The translations under genes were made by a program, and so were the position numbers. 64,000 nucleotides of DNA from Candidatus Ideonella esbjergensis (GTDB lineage: Bacteria; Pseudomonadota; Gammaproteobacteria; Burkholderiales; Burkholderiaceae_C). Where the stretch lies: assembly GCA_016710065.1 (NCBI GenBank), contig JADJLP010000001.1, positions 62,001 through 126,000 of the forward strand, written 5' to 3'. Below the pieces are notes generated by a model. The model saw only the letters and a program-made list of their open reading frames with translations, was not told where the DNA came from and made no database searches. Every line of letters starts with the position of its first letter. The first letter of the stretch is position 1. Below, one piece after another: positions 8,332 through 16,621 of the stretch.

Positions 8332-9195
8332 ATGACCCCCCACGCCACGCTCGCCAACAGCCCTGCGGTGGCGTCTGTCCACCCGCTGCCGGTCAAGCCG
8401 CGTGCGCCCAGCGGTGACATCCCCATCTTCAACTGGCTGGGCCAGCCGGTGAGCTGCGCGGCCTGCACGCACCAGCACGAGCGCGCGCAGCTGGGCTGCG
8501 AGCCCGGCCACAGCTGCATGCAGGACGCCTATGCGCGCCGCATCGACCGCTTCTTCCACGCGCACCCCGAGCTGGCGCTGCAGCACCTGCAGCACCCCTA
8601 CTTCGAGGTGCGGGCCATTGCCGTGCGCCACGTGGACCTGTTCCACCTGAACGCACTGCGCACCGACCCCGACGAAACCGTGCGCATGCAAGTGGCCTTG
8701 CGCCTGCCGCCGCGGCTGCTGGCCACGATGTGCGAAGACCCGCACCGCGAAGTGCGCATCCGCGTGGCCCAGCGGCTGGACGACGAGCACCTGAGCCGCA
8801 TGCTGCACGACGACGACTACCAGGTGCGCGGCATCATCGCCAGGCGATTGCCGCCGGCCCTGTTGCCCCTGATGGCCGCCGACCGCGACGAGCAGGTGCG
8901 CTGCGTGGTGGCCCAGCGGCTGGACATGCCCGGCCTGTGGCGCCTGGCCAGCGATGCCTCGCCCGTGGTGCGCCGCATCGTCGCCGAGCGCGTGCCCACG
9001 CCGCTGCTGAACCAGTTGGCGGCCGACAGCGACTGGGGTGTGCGCTGGCAGGTGGCGCAGCGTGCCGACATTGCCACCCAGGTGGCGCTGCTGCGCGCGC
9101 TGGCCGCCGACCCCGACCCCGAAGTGCGCGCCCTGGCCGACGAGCGGCTGGCGTCATCACTGCCCCCCTTGCACGAGGTGTTCCGCCATGGCTGA
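8332..9195 (+). CDS. 4Fe-4S leucine-rich repeat variant (LRV) protein
   Basis: A protein of 287 residues. An N-terminal cysteine cluster (CAACTHQHERAQLGC then HSC, about residues 42-63) matches the small 4Fe-4S domain of the LRV protein found beside nifB in Azotobacter vinelandii. It is followed by roughly eight repeats of about 24 residues, each with a pattern like DPHREVRIRVAQRL or DRDEQVRCVVAQRL. The family has a solved repeat structure but no proven function. The last 8 bp overlap the start of nifZ, so the genes are co-translated. Confidence 0.9.
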   Translation: MTPHATLANSPAVASVHPLPVKPRAPSGDIPIFNWLGQPVSCAACTHQHERAQLGCEPGHSCMQDAYARRIDRFFHAHPELALQHLQHPYFEVRAIAVRHVDLFHLNALRTDPDETVRMQVALRLPPRLLATMCEDPHREVRIRVAQRLDDEHLSRMLHDDDYQVRGIIARRLPPALLPLMAADRDEQVRCVVAQRLDMPGLWRLASDASPVVRRIVAERVPTPLLNQLAADSDWGVRWQVAQRADIATQVALLRALAADPDPEVRALADERLASSLPPLHEVFRHG

Positions 9196-9523
9196 CATCA
9201 ACCGCGACGACGACGTCATCGAGATCTCGCTGCCCCCGCGCTTCGTGATGGGTGAGCGCGTGGCCTGCCGCAGCGTGGTGCGCAACGACGGCACCTACAA
9301 CGGCAAGGACATCGGCGAGGTGCTGGTGCACCGCGGCGACATCGGCTATGTGCGCTCGATCGGCACCTTCCTGCAGCAGTTCTACATCTACGCGGTGGAG
9401 TTCGTGGACAGCGGCCACCAGGTGGGCATGCGTGCCAAGGAGCTCTGCACGCTGGACAACCTGCCCGAAGAGGTGCTGGCCCAGTTGGGCGACAAGGCCC
9501 AGACCTTGCAAGTGATGCGCTGA
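9188..9523 (+). CDS. nifZ: NifZ
   Basis: A protein of 111 residues with the NifZ core: GERVACRSVVRNDGTYNGK, then GEVLVHRGDIGYVRSIGTF and LQQFYIYAVEFVDSG. NifZ assists formation of the second P-cluster in NifDK. The domain reads from residue 15 to about 95. The ATG overlaps the end of the LRV gene by 8 bp. A second NifZ-type gene follows 30 bp downstream. Confidence 0.93.
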   Translation: MADINRDDDVIEISLPPRFVMGERVACRSVVRNDGTYNGKDIGEVLVHRGDIGYVRSIGTFLQQFYIYAVEFVDSGHQVGMRAKELCTLDNLPEEVLAQLGDKAQTLQVMR

Positions 9524-9553
9524 ACCCCATCCACACACCGCCAGGAGAACGCC

Positions 9554-9841
9554 ATGATGGAACCCCGTACCGCCCAGTTCGAATGGGGCCAGCGCGTGCG
9601 CGCCGCGATCGACCTGTTCAACGACGGCAGCTACCCCGACGCCGAGGAAGGCGCCCTGCTGGTGCCCGCCGGCGGCCTGGGCGAGATCGTGCAGATCGGC
9701 CACCACACCGAGGCCAACCTCCCCATCTACCTGGTGGAGTTCGACGGCCGTGTGCTGGGCTGCCTGGAAGAAGAGATCTCGCTGGCCTCGCTGCGCCTGG
9801 AGTCCAGTGAGAGCGCAGCCACCGAGACCGCAGGCAGCTGA
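9554..9841 (+). CDS. Second NifZ-family protein
   Basis: A protein of 95 residues that resembles a diverged NifZ domain: FEWGQRVRAAIDLFNDGSYP matches the start of NifZ, and LPIYLVEFDGRVLGCLEEE matches its end. The central FLQQFYIYAVEF block of canonical NifZ is replaced by HHTEANLPIYLVEF. It looks like an ancient duplication within the operon. The start is preceded by CAGGAGAAC; ATG 9557 is an alternative. Its stop shares one base with the next start (TGATG). Confidence 0.85.
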   Translation: MMEPRTAQFEWGQRVRAAIDLFNDGSYPDAEEGALLVPAGGLGEIVQIGHHTEANLPIYLVEFDGRVLGCLEEEISLASLRLESSESAATETAGS

Positions 9842-10236
9842 TGGCCCCCAACGCACGCCACCATGCCAACGCCACCGGAGATGGCACTGGCCACCTGGTG
9901 GGCAGCCATGTGTTCGTGCTCGACCGCGTGCGCATCGAGGTGGCCCTGGAGGCCCGCAGCCGCTACAAGTACGTGCAGCCGCGCGTGCTGCGCGAAGGCC
10001 TGGGCTGGAAGGTGGTGAGCCCCAACTGCTCGCGCAACGTGCACCCCGAAGGCGGCGAGATCGCCATCGCCTGGCTGGTGCCCACACAAGTGCCCAGTGC
10101 CAGCGTGCCCAGCGGCTGGCTGCTGCACGCCCGCGACCATGGGCAGGACTGCTGGGTGCTGAAGCTGCGCGCCAGCTCGCTGGCCGAGGCCTTGGACCGC
10201 CTGGTGGCCGACCCGCAGCGGGAGTTCTGGCAGTGA
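9841..10236 (+). CDS. Unrecognised nif-operon protein (131 aa)
   Basis: The start overlaps the stop of the second NifZ-type gene in TGATG, so it belongs to the same operon. I do not recognise the family. The central part (RYKYVQPRVLREGLGWKVV then SPNCSRNVHPEGGEIAI, about residues 40-80) looks conserved and may hold a cysteine site, and the C-terminal helix is rich in Leu and Ala. There is no signal peptide or membrane segment. A nif-related assembly role is only inferred from position. Confidence 0.7.
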   Translation: MAPNARHHANATGDGTGHLVGSHVFVLDRVRIEVALEARSRYKYVQPRVLREGLGWKVVSPNCSRNVHPEGGEIAIAWLVPTQVPSASVPSGWLLHARDHGQDCWVLKLRASSLAEALDRLVADPQREFWQ

Positions 10237-10244
10237 TCGGGCCC

Positions 10245-10310
10245 ACCCCCGGGCGCCTTTCGGCGCTCCCCCTCAAGGGGGCAACACCAGTGGCCCGGCA
10301 AAGCCGGCTC
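10245..10310. repeat. GC-rich hairpin repeat in front of nifS
   Basis: The gap before nifS contains CCCCC-TCAA-GGGGG (10268-10281), a perfect hairpin, flanked by other short GC-rich complements such as CCGGCAAAGCCGG. It resembles GC-rich intergenic repeats common in Burkholderiales. No promoter was seen, so nifS may be read through from upstream with the hairpin acting on mRNA stability. Confidence 0.5.
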
Positions 10311-10369
10311 CACGGCGTTTGCTGGGTTGCCAGCGTGAGTGGCGATTCGTCAGCGTTGGAGGTGTCCCG

Positions 10370-11527
10370 ATGATCTACCTTGACCACAACGCCACCACAC
10401 AGCCCGCGCCGCAAGCGGTGCAGGAGATGCTGGACGCGCTGACCCGCGTCTGGGCCAACCCCTCGTCGGTGCATGCCCCTGGCCAGGCTGCGCGGCGGCT
10501 GCTGGTGGATGCGCGGGCACGGGTGTCGGCCTTCATCGGCTGCCAGCCGGCCGAGCTGGTGTTCACCAGCGGCGCCACCGAGGCCAACCACATCGCCGTG
10601 CTGGGTGCACTCGCGCGGGGCAAGGCCCTGGGCCGCACCCGCCTGGTGCTCTCGGCGGTGGAGCACCCGGGCCTGCTGGCGCTGGCCGAGCGGCTGCGTG
10701 GCGAGGGCACACCGGTGGACCTGATCCCGGTGCGGGCCGATGGCCAGCTCGACCGGGCGGCGGCACGCGCGCTGGTCGGCCGCGACGTGGCCCTGCTCAG
10801 CGTGATGGGTGCCAACAACGAGACCGGCGTGCTGATGCCGCTGGCCGAGCTGGCCGCCCTGGCCCAAGCACACGAGGTGCCGTTTCATGTGGACGCCACC
10901 CAGCTCGTCGGCAAGCAAGCCCTGCGCTTCGACGCCAGCGGCGCCGATTTGTGGTCGCTCTCGGCCCACAAGCTGCACGGCCCCAAGGGCGTGGGGGCGC
11001 TGGTGCTGAAGAAGGGCCTGGCCTGGCCCAGCCTGCAGGCCGGCCGCCAGGAGCGCGGCCGCCGCGGTGGCACCGAGAACCTGCCCGGCATCGTCGGCTT
11101 TGCCGCCGCCGCCGAGATGGCCACCGCCACGCTGGCCGACGACCTGGCCCGCATGCTGGCCTTGCGCGAGCAGCTTGAAGCCGGCCTGCTGGCGCTGCAC
11201 CACGACGTGGTGGTGGTGTCTGCGGCAGCACCGCGTTTGCCCAACACCGTGTGCCTGCGCTTTGGCGTGCTCGACGCCGAGCAGGTGCTGAACAAGCTGG
11301 AGCGCGCCGGCGTGGTGGCCAGCAGTGGCGCCGCCTGCACGGCGGCCGGCACCCAACCTTCGCATGTGCTGCTGGCCATGGGCGCCAGCCGCGACGAGGC
11401 CAAGGCCAGCGTGCGCCTGTCGCTGGGCCGCGAAACCACCACCGACGACATCACGCAGACGCTTGCCGCCGTGCGCCGCGCCGTGCTGCCCCTGATGCAA
11501 GCCGAGCACCAGGCCGTGGAAGCCTGA
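10370..11527 (+). CDS. nifS: NifS cysteine desulfurase
   Basis: A protein of 385 residues that releases sulfur from cysteine for nitrogenase Fe-S clusters. It begins MIYLDHNATTQPAP. The PLP lysine is K201 in SLSAHKLHGPKG and the active cysteine is C323 in SSGAACTA, both as in class I NifS/IscS. The ATG at 10370 follows a strong TTGGAGGTG site. nifU, its usual partner, is not in the window, so scaffolding may depend on the IscA-like protein or a remote nifU. Confidence 0.97.
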   Translation: MIYLDHNATTQPAPQAVQEMLDALTRVWANPSSVHAPGQAARRLLVDARARVSAFIGCQPAELVFTSGATEANHIAVLGALARGKALGRTRLVLSAVEHPGLLALAERLRGEGTPVDLIPVRADGQLDRAAARALVGRDVALLSVMGANNETGVLMPLAELAALAQAHEVPFHVDATQLVGKQALRFDASGADLWSLSAHKLHGPKGVGALVLKKGLAWPSLQAGRQERGRRGGTENLPGIVGFAAAAEMATATLADDLARMLALREQLEAGLLALHHDVVVVSAAAPRLPNTVCLRFGVLDAEQVLNKLERAGVVASSGAACTAAGTQPSHVLLAMGASRDEAKASVRLSLGRETTTDDITQTLAAVRRAVLPLMQAEHQAVEA

Positions 11528-11560
11528 GCCCGGCCCCCAGATTCACCCTTGGAGCCCCCA

Positions 11561-11776
11561 ATGAAAGTCATGATCCGCAGATCGCACGCCGGCATCCTCT
11601 CGCTGTACGTGCCGAAGAAGGACCTGGAAGAGCCCATCGTCTCGCAAGAGAAGCCGGGCCTGTGGGGCGGCAATGTCACGCTGGGCAACGACTGGGTCAT
11701 GGCCCTGCCCGAGATGCCCGAGGGCACCACGCTGCCCATCACGGTGGAAGCGCGCCGCATCTCGGGGGAGCTATGA
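11561..11776 (+). CDS. nifT: NifT (FixT)
   Basis: A protein of 71 residues, the normal NifT size, starting MKVMIRRSHAGILSLYVPKK and containing WGGNVTLGNDWVM and LPITVEARRISG. NifT is widespread in nif operons but its role is unproven. GGAG lies six bases before the ATG. It overlaps the next start by 4 bp (ATGA). In most diazotrophs nifT follows nifK; here it sits after nifS. Confidence 0.94.
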   Translation: MKVMIRRSHAGILSLYVPKKDLEEPIVSQEKPGLWGGNVTLGNDWVMALPEMPEGTTLPITVEARRISGEL

Positions 11777-12048
11777 ACGCCGCTGTTGCCCCTGTAGCGG
11801 CTTCGTTGGACGAAGCCATCGCCCTGGCCGACAGCGCCAGCACGGTGCGCGAGGCCGCGCTGCTGCTGCGCGAGCGCTATGCGCCGCTGAAGGTGGTGGT
11901 GGTGGACGCCTTCGACATGCGCGAAGAGAAGCCCGCAGCCGAGGGTGCCAAGCGCCTGCTGTGGGGGGCCGCGAGCGATGGGCACTGCTGGCAGGTGACG
12001 GCCGATCTGGGCAGCGTGGCTGGCTTGTATCTGGCGGACAAGGGGTGA
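11773..12048 (+). CDS. Small nif-operon protein (91 aa), function unknown
   Basis: It starts within the nifT stop (ATGA), so translation is coupled. The sequence has an alanine-rich helical N-terminus and a beta-strand half (PLKVVVVDAFDMREEKPA, then LYLADKG at the end). It resembles small uncharacterised proteins seen next to nifT or nifZ in other diazotrophs, but no domain name can be given safely. There is no cysteine motif apart from a single Cys. Confidence 0.7.
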   Translation: MNAAVAPVAASLDEAIALADSASTVREAALLLRERYAPLKVVVVDAFDMREEKPAAEGAKRLLWGAASDGHCWQVTADLGSVAGLYLADKG

Positions 12049-12052
12049 GGGG

Positions 12053-13417
12053 ATGAGCACCGCAGAAACAGCCTGGGTTCCCGCCTTCGCGGGAACGACG
12101 GGAGAGTGCGCCATCAGCGTCCCCACGGTCACCCCCGCCCCTCCCGTCACCCCCGCGAAGGCGGGGGTCCACCCCGTCCCCGCTGGCGGCGCTGAAGGCA
12201 GCAACCCCGACGACGCCATCGGCCCCGACGGGCTGGTGGCCGACGAGCAGCCCGAGCACGATGCGCTGCTGAGCGAAGACTGGATCGCCCTGTCCGACCC
12301 CGACCTCTCGGGTCTGGAAGTGCAGCTGGTGCAAACCGCGATGAGTGGCTCGCGCCTCACCTACGGACCCATGGTGGCGCGCTTTGAGGCCTCGTTCGCG
12401 CGCTGGCTGGGCCGCGAGCACGCCGTGTCGGTGGCCAGCGGCACGCTGGGCACCTGGCTGGCGCTGCGGGCGCTGGGCATAGGCCCGGGTGACGAGGTGA
12501 TCGCCTCGCCGCACGGCTGGCACCAGGTGGCCCAGGCGGTGACGCTGGCCGGCGCCACGCTGGTGTTCAGCGACATCAACTACTGGACCGGCTGCCTCGA
12601 CCCGGTGCGTGCCGCCGCCAAGGTCACGCCCGCCACCAAGGCCATCCTGGCCGGCAACGTCAACGGTCACCCGGCCGCCTGGGCGCCATTGCGTGCGCTG
12701 GCCGATGAGCGTGGCATTGCGCTGATCGAAGACTCCACCGAAGCGATCGGTTCCCGCTACCAGGACAAGATGGTCGGGACCTTCGGCGACGTGTCCATCT
12801 TCGATTTCTCGCAGCCCAGCGCCCTGGCCTGCGGCGACGGCGCCATGGTGGTGACCGACGACGAGAAGCTGGCCATCGAGCTGCGCTATTTGCGCCAGCG
12901 CTCGGTGAAAGACCGCAATGCCATCGCCGTGGGCGCACGCGTACCGCTGCAGGCCGGCATCAGCGAACTCAGCGCCGCGATGGGCGTGGGCCAGCTGGCC
13001 CGCATCGACGAATTGCTCACGCGCCGCAAGGAGATCGAGGCCATCTACCTGGCCGAGATGAGCAGCTTCGAGGGCATCAAGCCGCCCTACATCGGGCAAG
13101 ACGTGGACGAGGTGCACTTCATGGTCTGGATGGTGCACCTGGGCACGCGCTTCACCGCCAGTGCGCGCAAGCAGATCGTCGAAGACATGGCCGCCAACTT
13201 CATCGAAACGGCGCCCTACTGCAAGCCGCTGCACCAGCAGTTCCATTACCAGCAGCTGGGCTGGAAGCGCGGCCAATTGCCACTGGCCGAACGCATCGGC
13301 GACCGCGCGCTGGCCCTGCCCTTCCATGCCGCGCTGGACGAGGACGAAATCCGCTTCCTGGTGGGCACCTTGAAAGACGCCGCCACCAACGTCGGCGCCG
13401 GAGCCGCCATCTACTGA
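12053..13417 (+). CDS. DegT/DnrJ/EryC1-fold protein of nif cluster, catalytic Lys replaced
   Basis: A protein of 454 residues if started at ATG 12053. From about residue 70 it shows the fold of DegT/DnrJ/EryC1/StrS aminotransferases: SGSRLTYGPMVARFE, VASGTLGTWLALRALGIGPGDEV, and the PLP aspartate in ALIEDSTEAIGS (D227). The lysine that normally forms the PLP Schiff base (five residues before GDGG) is Ser256 here (DFSQPSALACGDG). So transaminase chemistry is unlikely, and a dehydratase-like or binding role is possible. The first about 50 residues are read from an inverted pair of genomic repeats and are probably not native. It is followed by a SIR2-like gene. Confidence 0.85.
   Translation: MSTAETAWVPAFAGTTGECAISVPTVTPAPPVTPAKAGVHPVPAGGAEGSNPDDAIGPDGLVADEQPEHDALLSEDWIALSDPDLSGLEVQLVQTAMSGSRLTYGPMVARFEASFARWLGREHAVSVASGTLGTWLALRALGIGPGDEVIASPHGWHQVAQAVTLAGATLVFSDINYWTGCLDPVRAAAKVTPATKAILAGNVNGHPAAWAPLRALADERGIALIEDSTEAIGSRYQDKMVGTFGDVSIFDFSQPSALACGDGAMVVTDDEKLAIELRYLRQRSVKDRNAIAVGARVPLQAGISELSAAMGVGQLARIDELLTRRKEIEAIYLAEMSSFEGIKPPYIGQDVDEVHFMVWMVHLGTRFTASARKQIVEDMAANFIETAPYCKPLHQQFHYQQLGWKRGQLPLAERIGDRALALPFHAALDEDEIRFLVGTLKDAATNVGAGAAIY
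12074..12171. repeat. Inverted pair of REP palindromes inside the start of the DegT-like gene
   Basis: Two 27 bp copies of the dispersed palindrome lie in opposite orientation at 12074-12100 and 12145-12171, with C/G-rich variants (GTCACCCCCGCGAAGGCGGG). Both are read in frame and encode WVPAFAGTT and VTPAKAGVH. Confidence 0.85.
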
Positions 13418-13432
13418 AAGCACCCCTTTCTC

Positions 13433-13501
13433 CGTCATTCCCGCGAAGGCGGGAATCCACGATCCCCCTCCACCTGGATTCCCGCCTGCGCGGGAATGAC
13501 G
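13433..13501. repeat. Inverted pair of REP palindromes between the DegT-like and SIR2-like genes
   Basis: Copies at 13433-13459 and 13475-13501 face each other 15 bp apart and can form a long hairpin in the transcript. It may terminate or stabilise part of the nif message. Confidence 0.85.
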
Positions 13502-13522
13502 GGCTTGTTCAATGAGAACCAC

Positions 13523-14365
13523 ATGACCTACACCACGCTAGACCACCTGCCCGACAGCGTTGCCCAGGGCCTGAGCACCGGCACACTGGCGCCCTACCTG
13601 GGTCCCGAGCTGCTGGCGCTGTGCCCTGCGCACACCGTGCCGGCCGACCCACCCGCGCTGGCCAAGGTGCTCACCGAAAAGAACAGCGTGCCCGGCAAGA
13701 TCAAGCACAGGCTCACGCAGGCGGCGCAGTTCATCGAGAACTTCAAGCACCGCAAGACCCTGGTCACCGGCATGAACCTGGCCTTCACCGCGCAGGCCCA
13801 GCCCTCGGCCCTGCACCAGTGGCTGGCGGCGCTGCCCGCCCCCATCATCGTGGCCAGCTGGTACGACGACACCATCCGCACGGCGCTGCAAGGCCGCAGC
13901 GATTGGGCCGAGGTGCAGGGCCTGTCGCAAAGCGAACACTTTGGCACCTGGACCGGCTGGTATGCCCCCGATGGCACCGCGCTGGCCGATGCACCCACGC
14001 CCACCACCGTGCTCTACAAGCCCTGGGGCGGGCATGCGCCGGCCGGCAACTACCTGGTGTCGGACTCTGACTACGTGGAAGTGCTGACCGAGATCGACAT
14101 CCAGACGCCCATCCCCACCATCGTGCAGGAGCGTCGTGCTTCGCTGGGCTTTGTGTTCCTGGGCTGCCGCTTCAACGACCAGCTGCCGCGCAGCTTTGCG
14201 CGCCAGATCATGAAGCGCTCGGCCGGCCCGCACTACGCCGTGATGAGCGAAGCCCCGACCCGCATGGAAGCCCGCTTCTTCGAGGAGCAGGGCATCACGC
14301 TGATCGCCCTGCCCCTGGCCGATGTGGCCGCGAAGTTCACCGCCGGTCAGGCCATCGCCGCCTGA
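13523..14365 (+). CDS. SIR2-like protein of nif cluster
   Basis: A protein of 280 residues beginning MTYTTLDHLPDSV. The opening LSTGTLAPYLGPELLAL and LVTGMNLAFTAQAQ, with ALPAPIIVASWYDDTI in the middle and VFLGCRFNDQLPRSF later, fit the SIR2-like domain family often found near nif genes; the last block resembles the FLG/YSF-type strand that closes the nucleotide pocket. The classic zinc cysteines of true sirtuins are absent. NAD binding or hydrolysis is possible but unproven. The ATG at 13523 is preferred because the alternative at 13496 lies inside a repeat. Confidence 0.7.
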   Translation: MTYTTLDHLPDSVAQGLSTGTLAPYLGPELLALCPAHTVPADPPALAKVLTEKNSVPGKIKHRLTQAAQFIENFKHRKTLVTGMNLAFTAQAQPSALHQWLAALPAPIIVASWYDDTIRTALQGRSDWAEVQGLSQSEHFGTWTGWYAPDGTALADAPTPTTVLYKPWGGHAPAGNYLVSDSDYVEVLTEIDIQTPIPTIVQERRASLGFVFLGCRFNDQLPRSFARQIMKRSAGPHYAVMSEAPTRMEARFFEEQGITLIALPLADVAAKFTAGQAIAA

Positions 14366-14401
14366 ACCCGTCCCGTTTTCCAACCCAACGAGAGTCTCAC
14401 C

Positions 14402-14707
14402 ATGACCACCCTCACCATCATGCCCGCCAACGTCACCGTCGAAGTGGCCGCCGGCACCAACCTGCTGCAGGCCATCCTCGACGCCGGCCAAGCCCTGGTC
14501 ACCAAGTGCGGTGGCAAGGCCAGCTGCGGTGGCTGCCACATCTTTCTCACCGGTGGCCGCAAGGGCATCTCGAAGATGACGCCCGAAGAAAACGCCAAGC
14601 TCGACACCATCGTGGGCATCGGCAGCAAGTCGCGCCTGGCCTGCCAGATGACCATCCTGGGCACCGAGCCGGTCACCGTCGAACTGCTCGGCGCCCTGAG
14701 CGGCTGA
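14402..14707 (+). CDS. 2Fe-2S ferredoxin of nif cluster
   Basis: A protein of 101 residues with plant-type [2Fe-2S] ligands: CGGKASCGGCHIF (three Cys) and the fourth Cys in SRLACQMTI. It begins MTTLTIMPANVTVEV. Such ferredoxins occur in several nif regions; possible roles are electron delivery to nitrogenase or to cofactor assembly. It is 36 bp after the SIR2-like gene and 8 bp before the FAD oxidase, which it might serve. Confidence 0.92.
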   Translation: MTTLTIMPANVTVEVAAGTNLLQAILDAGQALVTKCGGKASCGGCHIFLTGGRKGISKMTPEENAKLDTIVGIGSKSRLACQMTILGTEPVTVELLGALSG

Positions 14708-14715
14708 AGCGCCTC

Positions 14716-15855
14716 ATGCTCGACGTGGCCATCGTCGGCGGCGGCGTGTGCGGCCTGGCGCTGGCGCACAGCCTGCAAGCCCGGCACGTGGACTGGCGGC
14801 TGTTCGAGGCCCGCCCTCGCCTGGGTGGCCGCGTGCTCACCGCCACCTCGGCCAGCGGCACGCCGCTGGACCTGGGGCCCACCTGGTACTGGCCAGGCCA
14901 CCAGCCCTCCATCGCCCGCCTGGTGGCCGACCTCGGCTTGACCAGCTTCGCCCAGAACGACGACGGCCGCGTGCTGCATTTGAGCGACCCGGCCGCAGCG
15001 CCCCAGACCGTGGCCGTGAACACCCAAGGCCAGCTGGCACCCGAACGCACCGGCTTGGCGGCGGGCGAAAGCGCGGGCAGTGTGCACGGCGGCGCCCTGC
15101 GCGTGGCTGGCGGCATGGCCGCGCTGGTGCAGGCCCTGGCCCAGCCTTTGCCACTGGAGCGCTTGCTCTGCGGCGCGGCCATCGACACCCTGGTGGACCA
15201 TGGCGATTGCGTCGAGCTGCGCTGGCAGCAAGACGGCCAGCAGCGCAGCGTGAGCGCCCGCCGCGTGGTGCTGGCCCTGCCGCCGCGCGTGGCCGAAGCG
15301 TTCATCAGCTTCGAGCCCGCGCTCGGCCCCGAGCTCAGCGACACCTTGCGCGCCACACCCACCTGGATGGCCACCGCCGCCAAAGCCGCCATCGCGTACG
15401 AGAGCGACTTCTGGCGCGCCGCCAAGCACACCGGAAACGCCTGGGTCACGCATCCGCAAGCCGTGCTGGCGGAAGTGTTTGACGCCAGCACGCCGGGCCA
15501 GGGCGCGGCATTGGCTGGCTTTGCGGCCATGGGCGCGCAGGCCCGCCAGCAGTTCAAGGCCAGCATGGATTTGCTCACCCGCAACCAACTGGGCCAGCTC
15601 TTTGGCGTGCAAGCCGAGGACGGCGAGCTGCACGCGCAGGACTGGGCGCAAGAGCCCACCACCTGCAGCCCGCAAGACCTGGCCGAGGACGGCCTGAACG
15701 GCGAGCACCCGGTGTACGGGGCGGCGTTGTTGGCCCAGCCGCAATGGCAAGGCCGCTTGCACTTTGGCGGCTCGGAAACCGCCCGCCAGGGCGGTGGGTA
15801 TCTGGAAGGCGCACTCAGTGCCGCCGCGCGGCTGCGGCGGGTACTGGCCACCTAA
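14716..15855 (+). CDS. FAD-dependent amine-oxidase-like flavoprotein
   Basis: A protein of 379 residues. The N-terminal Rossmann motif is VAIVGGGVCGLALAHSL, followed by FEARPRLGGRV and GPTWYWPG, which are marks of the flavin amine oxidase family. The C-terminal FAD-closing segment is FGGSETARQGGGYLEGAL. The substrate is unknown. It follows the ferredoxin by 8 bp and may use it as electron partner. It is the last gene before the Tct regulatory pair. Confidence 0.87.
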   Translation: MLDVAIVGGGVCGLALAHSLQARHVDWRLFEARPRLGGRVLTATSASGTPLDLGPTWYWPGHQPSIARLVADLGLTSFAQNDDGRVLHLSDPAAAPQTVAVNTQGQLAPERTGLAAGESAGSVHGGALRVAGGMAALVQALAQPLPLERLLCGAAIDTLVDHGDCVELRWQQDGQQRSVSARRVVLALPPRVAEAFISFEPALGPELSDTLRATPTWMATAAKAAIAYESDFWRAAKHTGNAWVTHPQAVLAEVFDASTPGQGAALAGFAAMGAQARQQFKASMDLLTRNQLGQLFGVQAEDGELHAQDWAQEPTTCSPQDLAEDGLNGEHPVYGAALLAQPQWQGRLHFGGSETARQGGGYLEGALSAAARLRRVLAT

Positions 15856-15934
15856 GCGCTGAGAGGGCCCTCCACGCGCGAGCAGCGTGGCGCGGCTCCT
15901 TGGCCGCATCCCGCACCGCGGTGATACTTGCCGC

Positions 15935-16621
15935 ATGCGCATCTTGCTCGCCGAAGACGAACCTGCTCTGGCCAACTGGCTGGTACAGGCGCTGCGTCAG
16001 TCAGATTTCCAGGTCGACTGGGTCAACGACGGGCGGCTGGTGGCCCCCAGCCTCAAGGCCTCGCGCTACGACGCGCTCGTCCTCGACCTGGGCCTGCCGG
16101 GGCGCGATGGCCACGACGTGCTCGACGGTTTGCGCGACGCCGGGCACGGCCTGCCGGTGCTGATCCTCACCGCCCGCGACTCGCTCATGGAGCGCGTGCA
16201 CACCCTCAAGGCGGGGGCTGACGACTTCCTGGCCAAACCCTTCGAGCTGGCCGAGCTGGAGGCCCGCCTGCTGGCCCTGGTGCGCCGTGCACGCGGTGGC
16301 GCGCATCCGCGCTTCGCCTGCGGCGCCCTGGTCTACGACCCCGTGGGCCAGCAATTGCTCCTGCGTCACCAACCACTCAAGCTCACCCCGCGCGAACACG
16401 CCTTGCTGCGCGCTCTGGTGCAGCACAGCGGCGAGCCCCTGTCCAAGCGCGACCTCCTGGAGCGCGTCTTCGCCGACGAAGCCGACGTGCAGCCCGAAGC
16501 CATGGAAGTGCTGGTGCACCGATTGCGCAAGCGCCTGGAAGGCAGTGGTGTGCGCATCAGCACCCTGCGCGGCCTGGGCTACGTGCTGGAGCCAGACAGC
16601 ACCCTACCGGGCGGCGCATGA
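15935..16621 (+). CDS. tctD: TctD-type response regulator (OmpR family)
   Basis: A protein of 228 residues: receiver with LLAEDEPALANWL, phosphoacceptor ALVLDLGLPGRDG, LILTARDS and FLAKPFEL, then a winged-helix DNA-binding domain (LTPREHALLRALVQ, GYVLEP). It resembles TctD, which controls tricarboxylate uptake, and here it sits directly before a TctE-like kinase and tctCBA. The stop overlaps the kinase start (ATGA). Confidence 0.88.
   Translation: MRILLAEDEPALANWLVQALRQSDFQVDWVNDGRLVAPSLKASRYDALVLDLGLPGRDGHDVLDGLRDAGHGLPVLILTARDSLMERVHTLKAGADDFLAKPFELAELEARLLALVRRARGGAHPRFACGALVYDPVGQQLLLRHQPLKLTPREHALLRALVQHSGEPLSKRDLLERVFADEADVQPEAMEVLVHRLRKRLEGSGVRISTLRGLGYVLEPDSTLPGGA

Noticed and set aside
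8834..11509. 891-codon minus-strand ORF across nifZ and nifS
   Set aside because: It is a frame shadow. The plus-strand genes there have conserved domains and ribosome sites.
13433..13501. REP pairs considered as CRISPR repeats
   Set aside because: The units are palindromic, occur in isolated inverted pairs, and lack regular spacers or cas genes.
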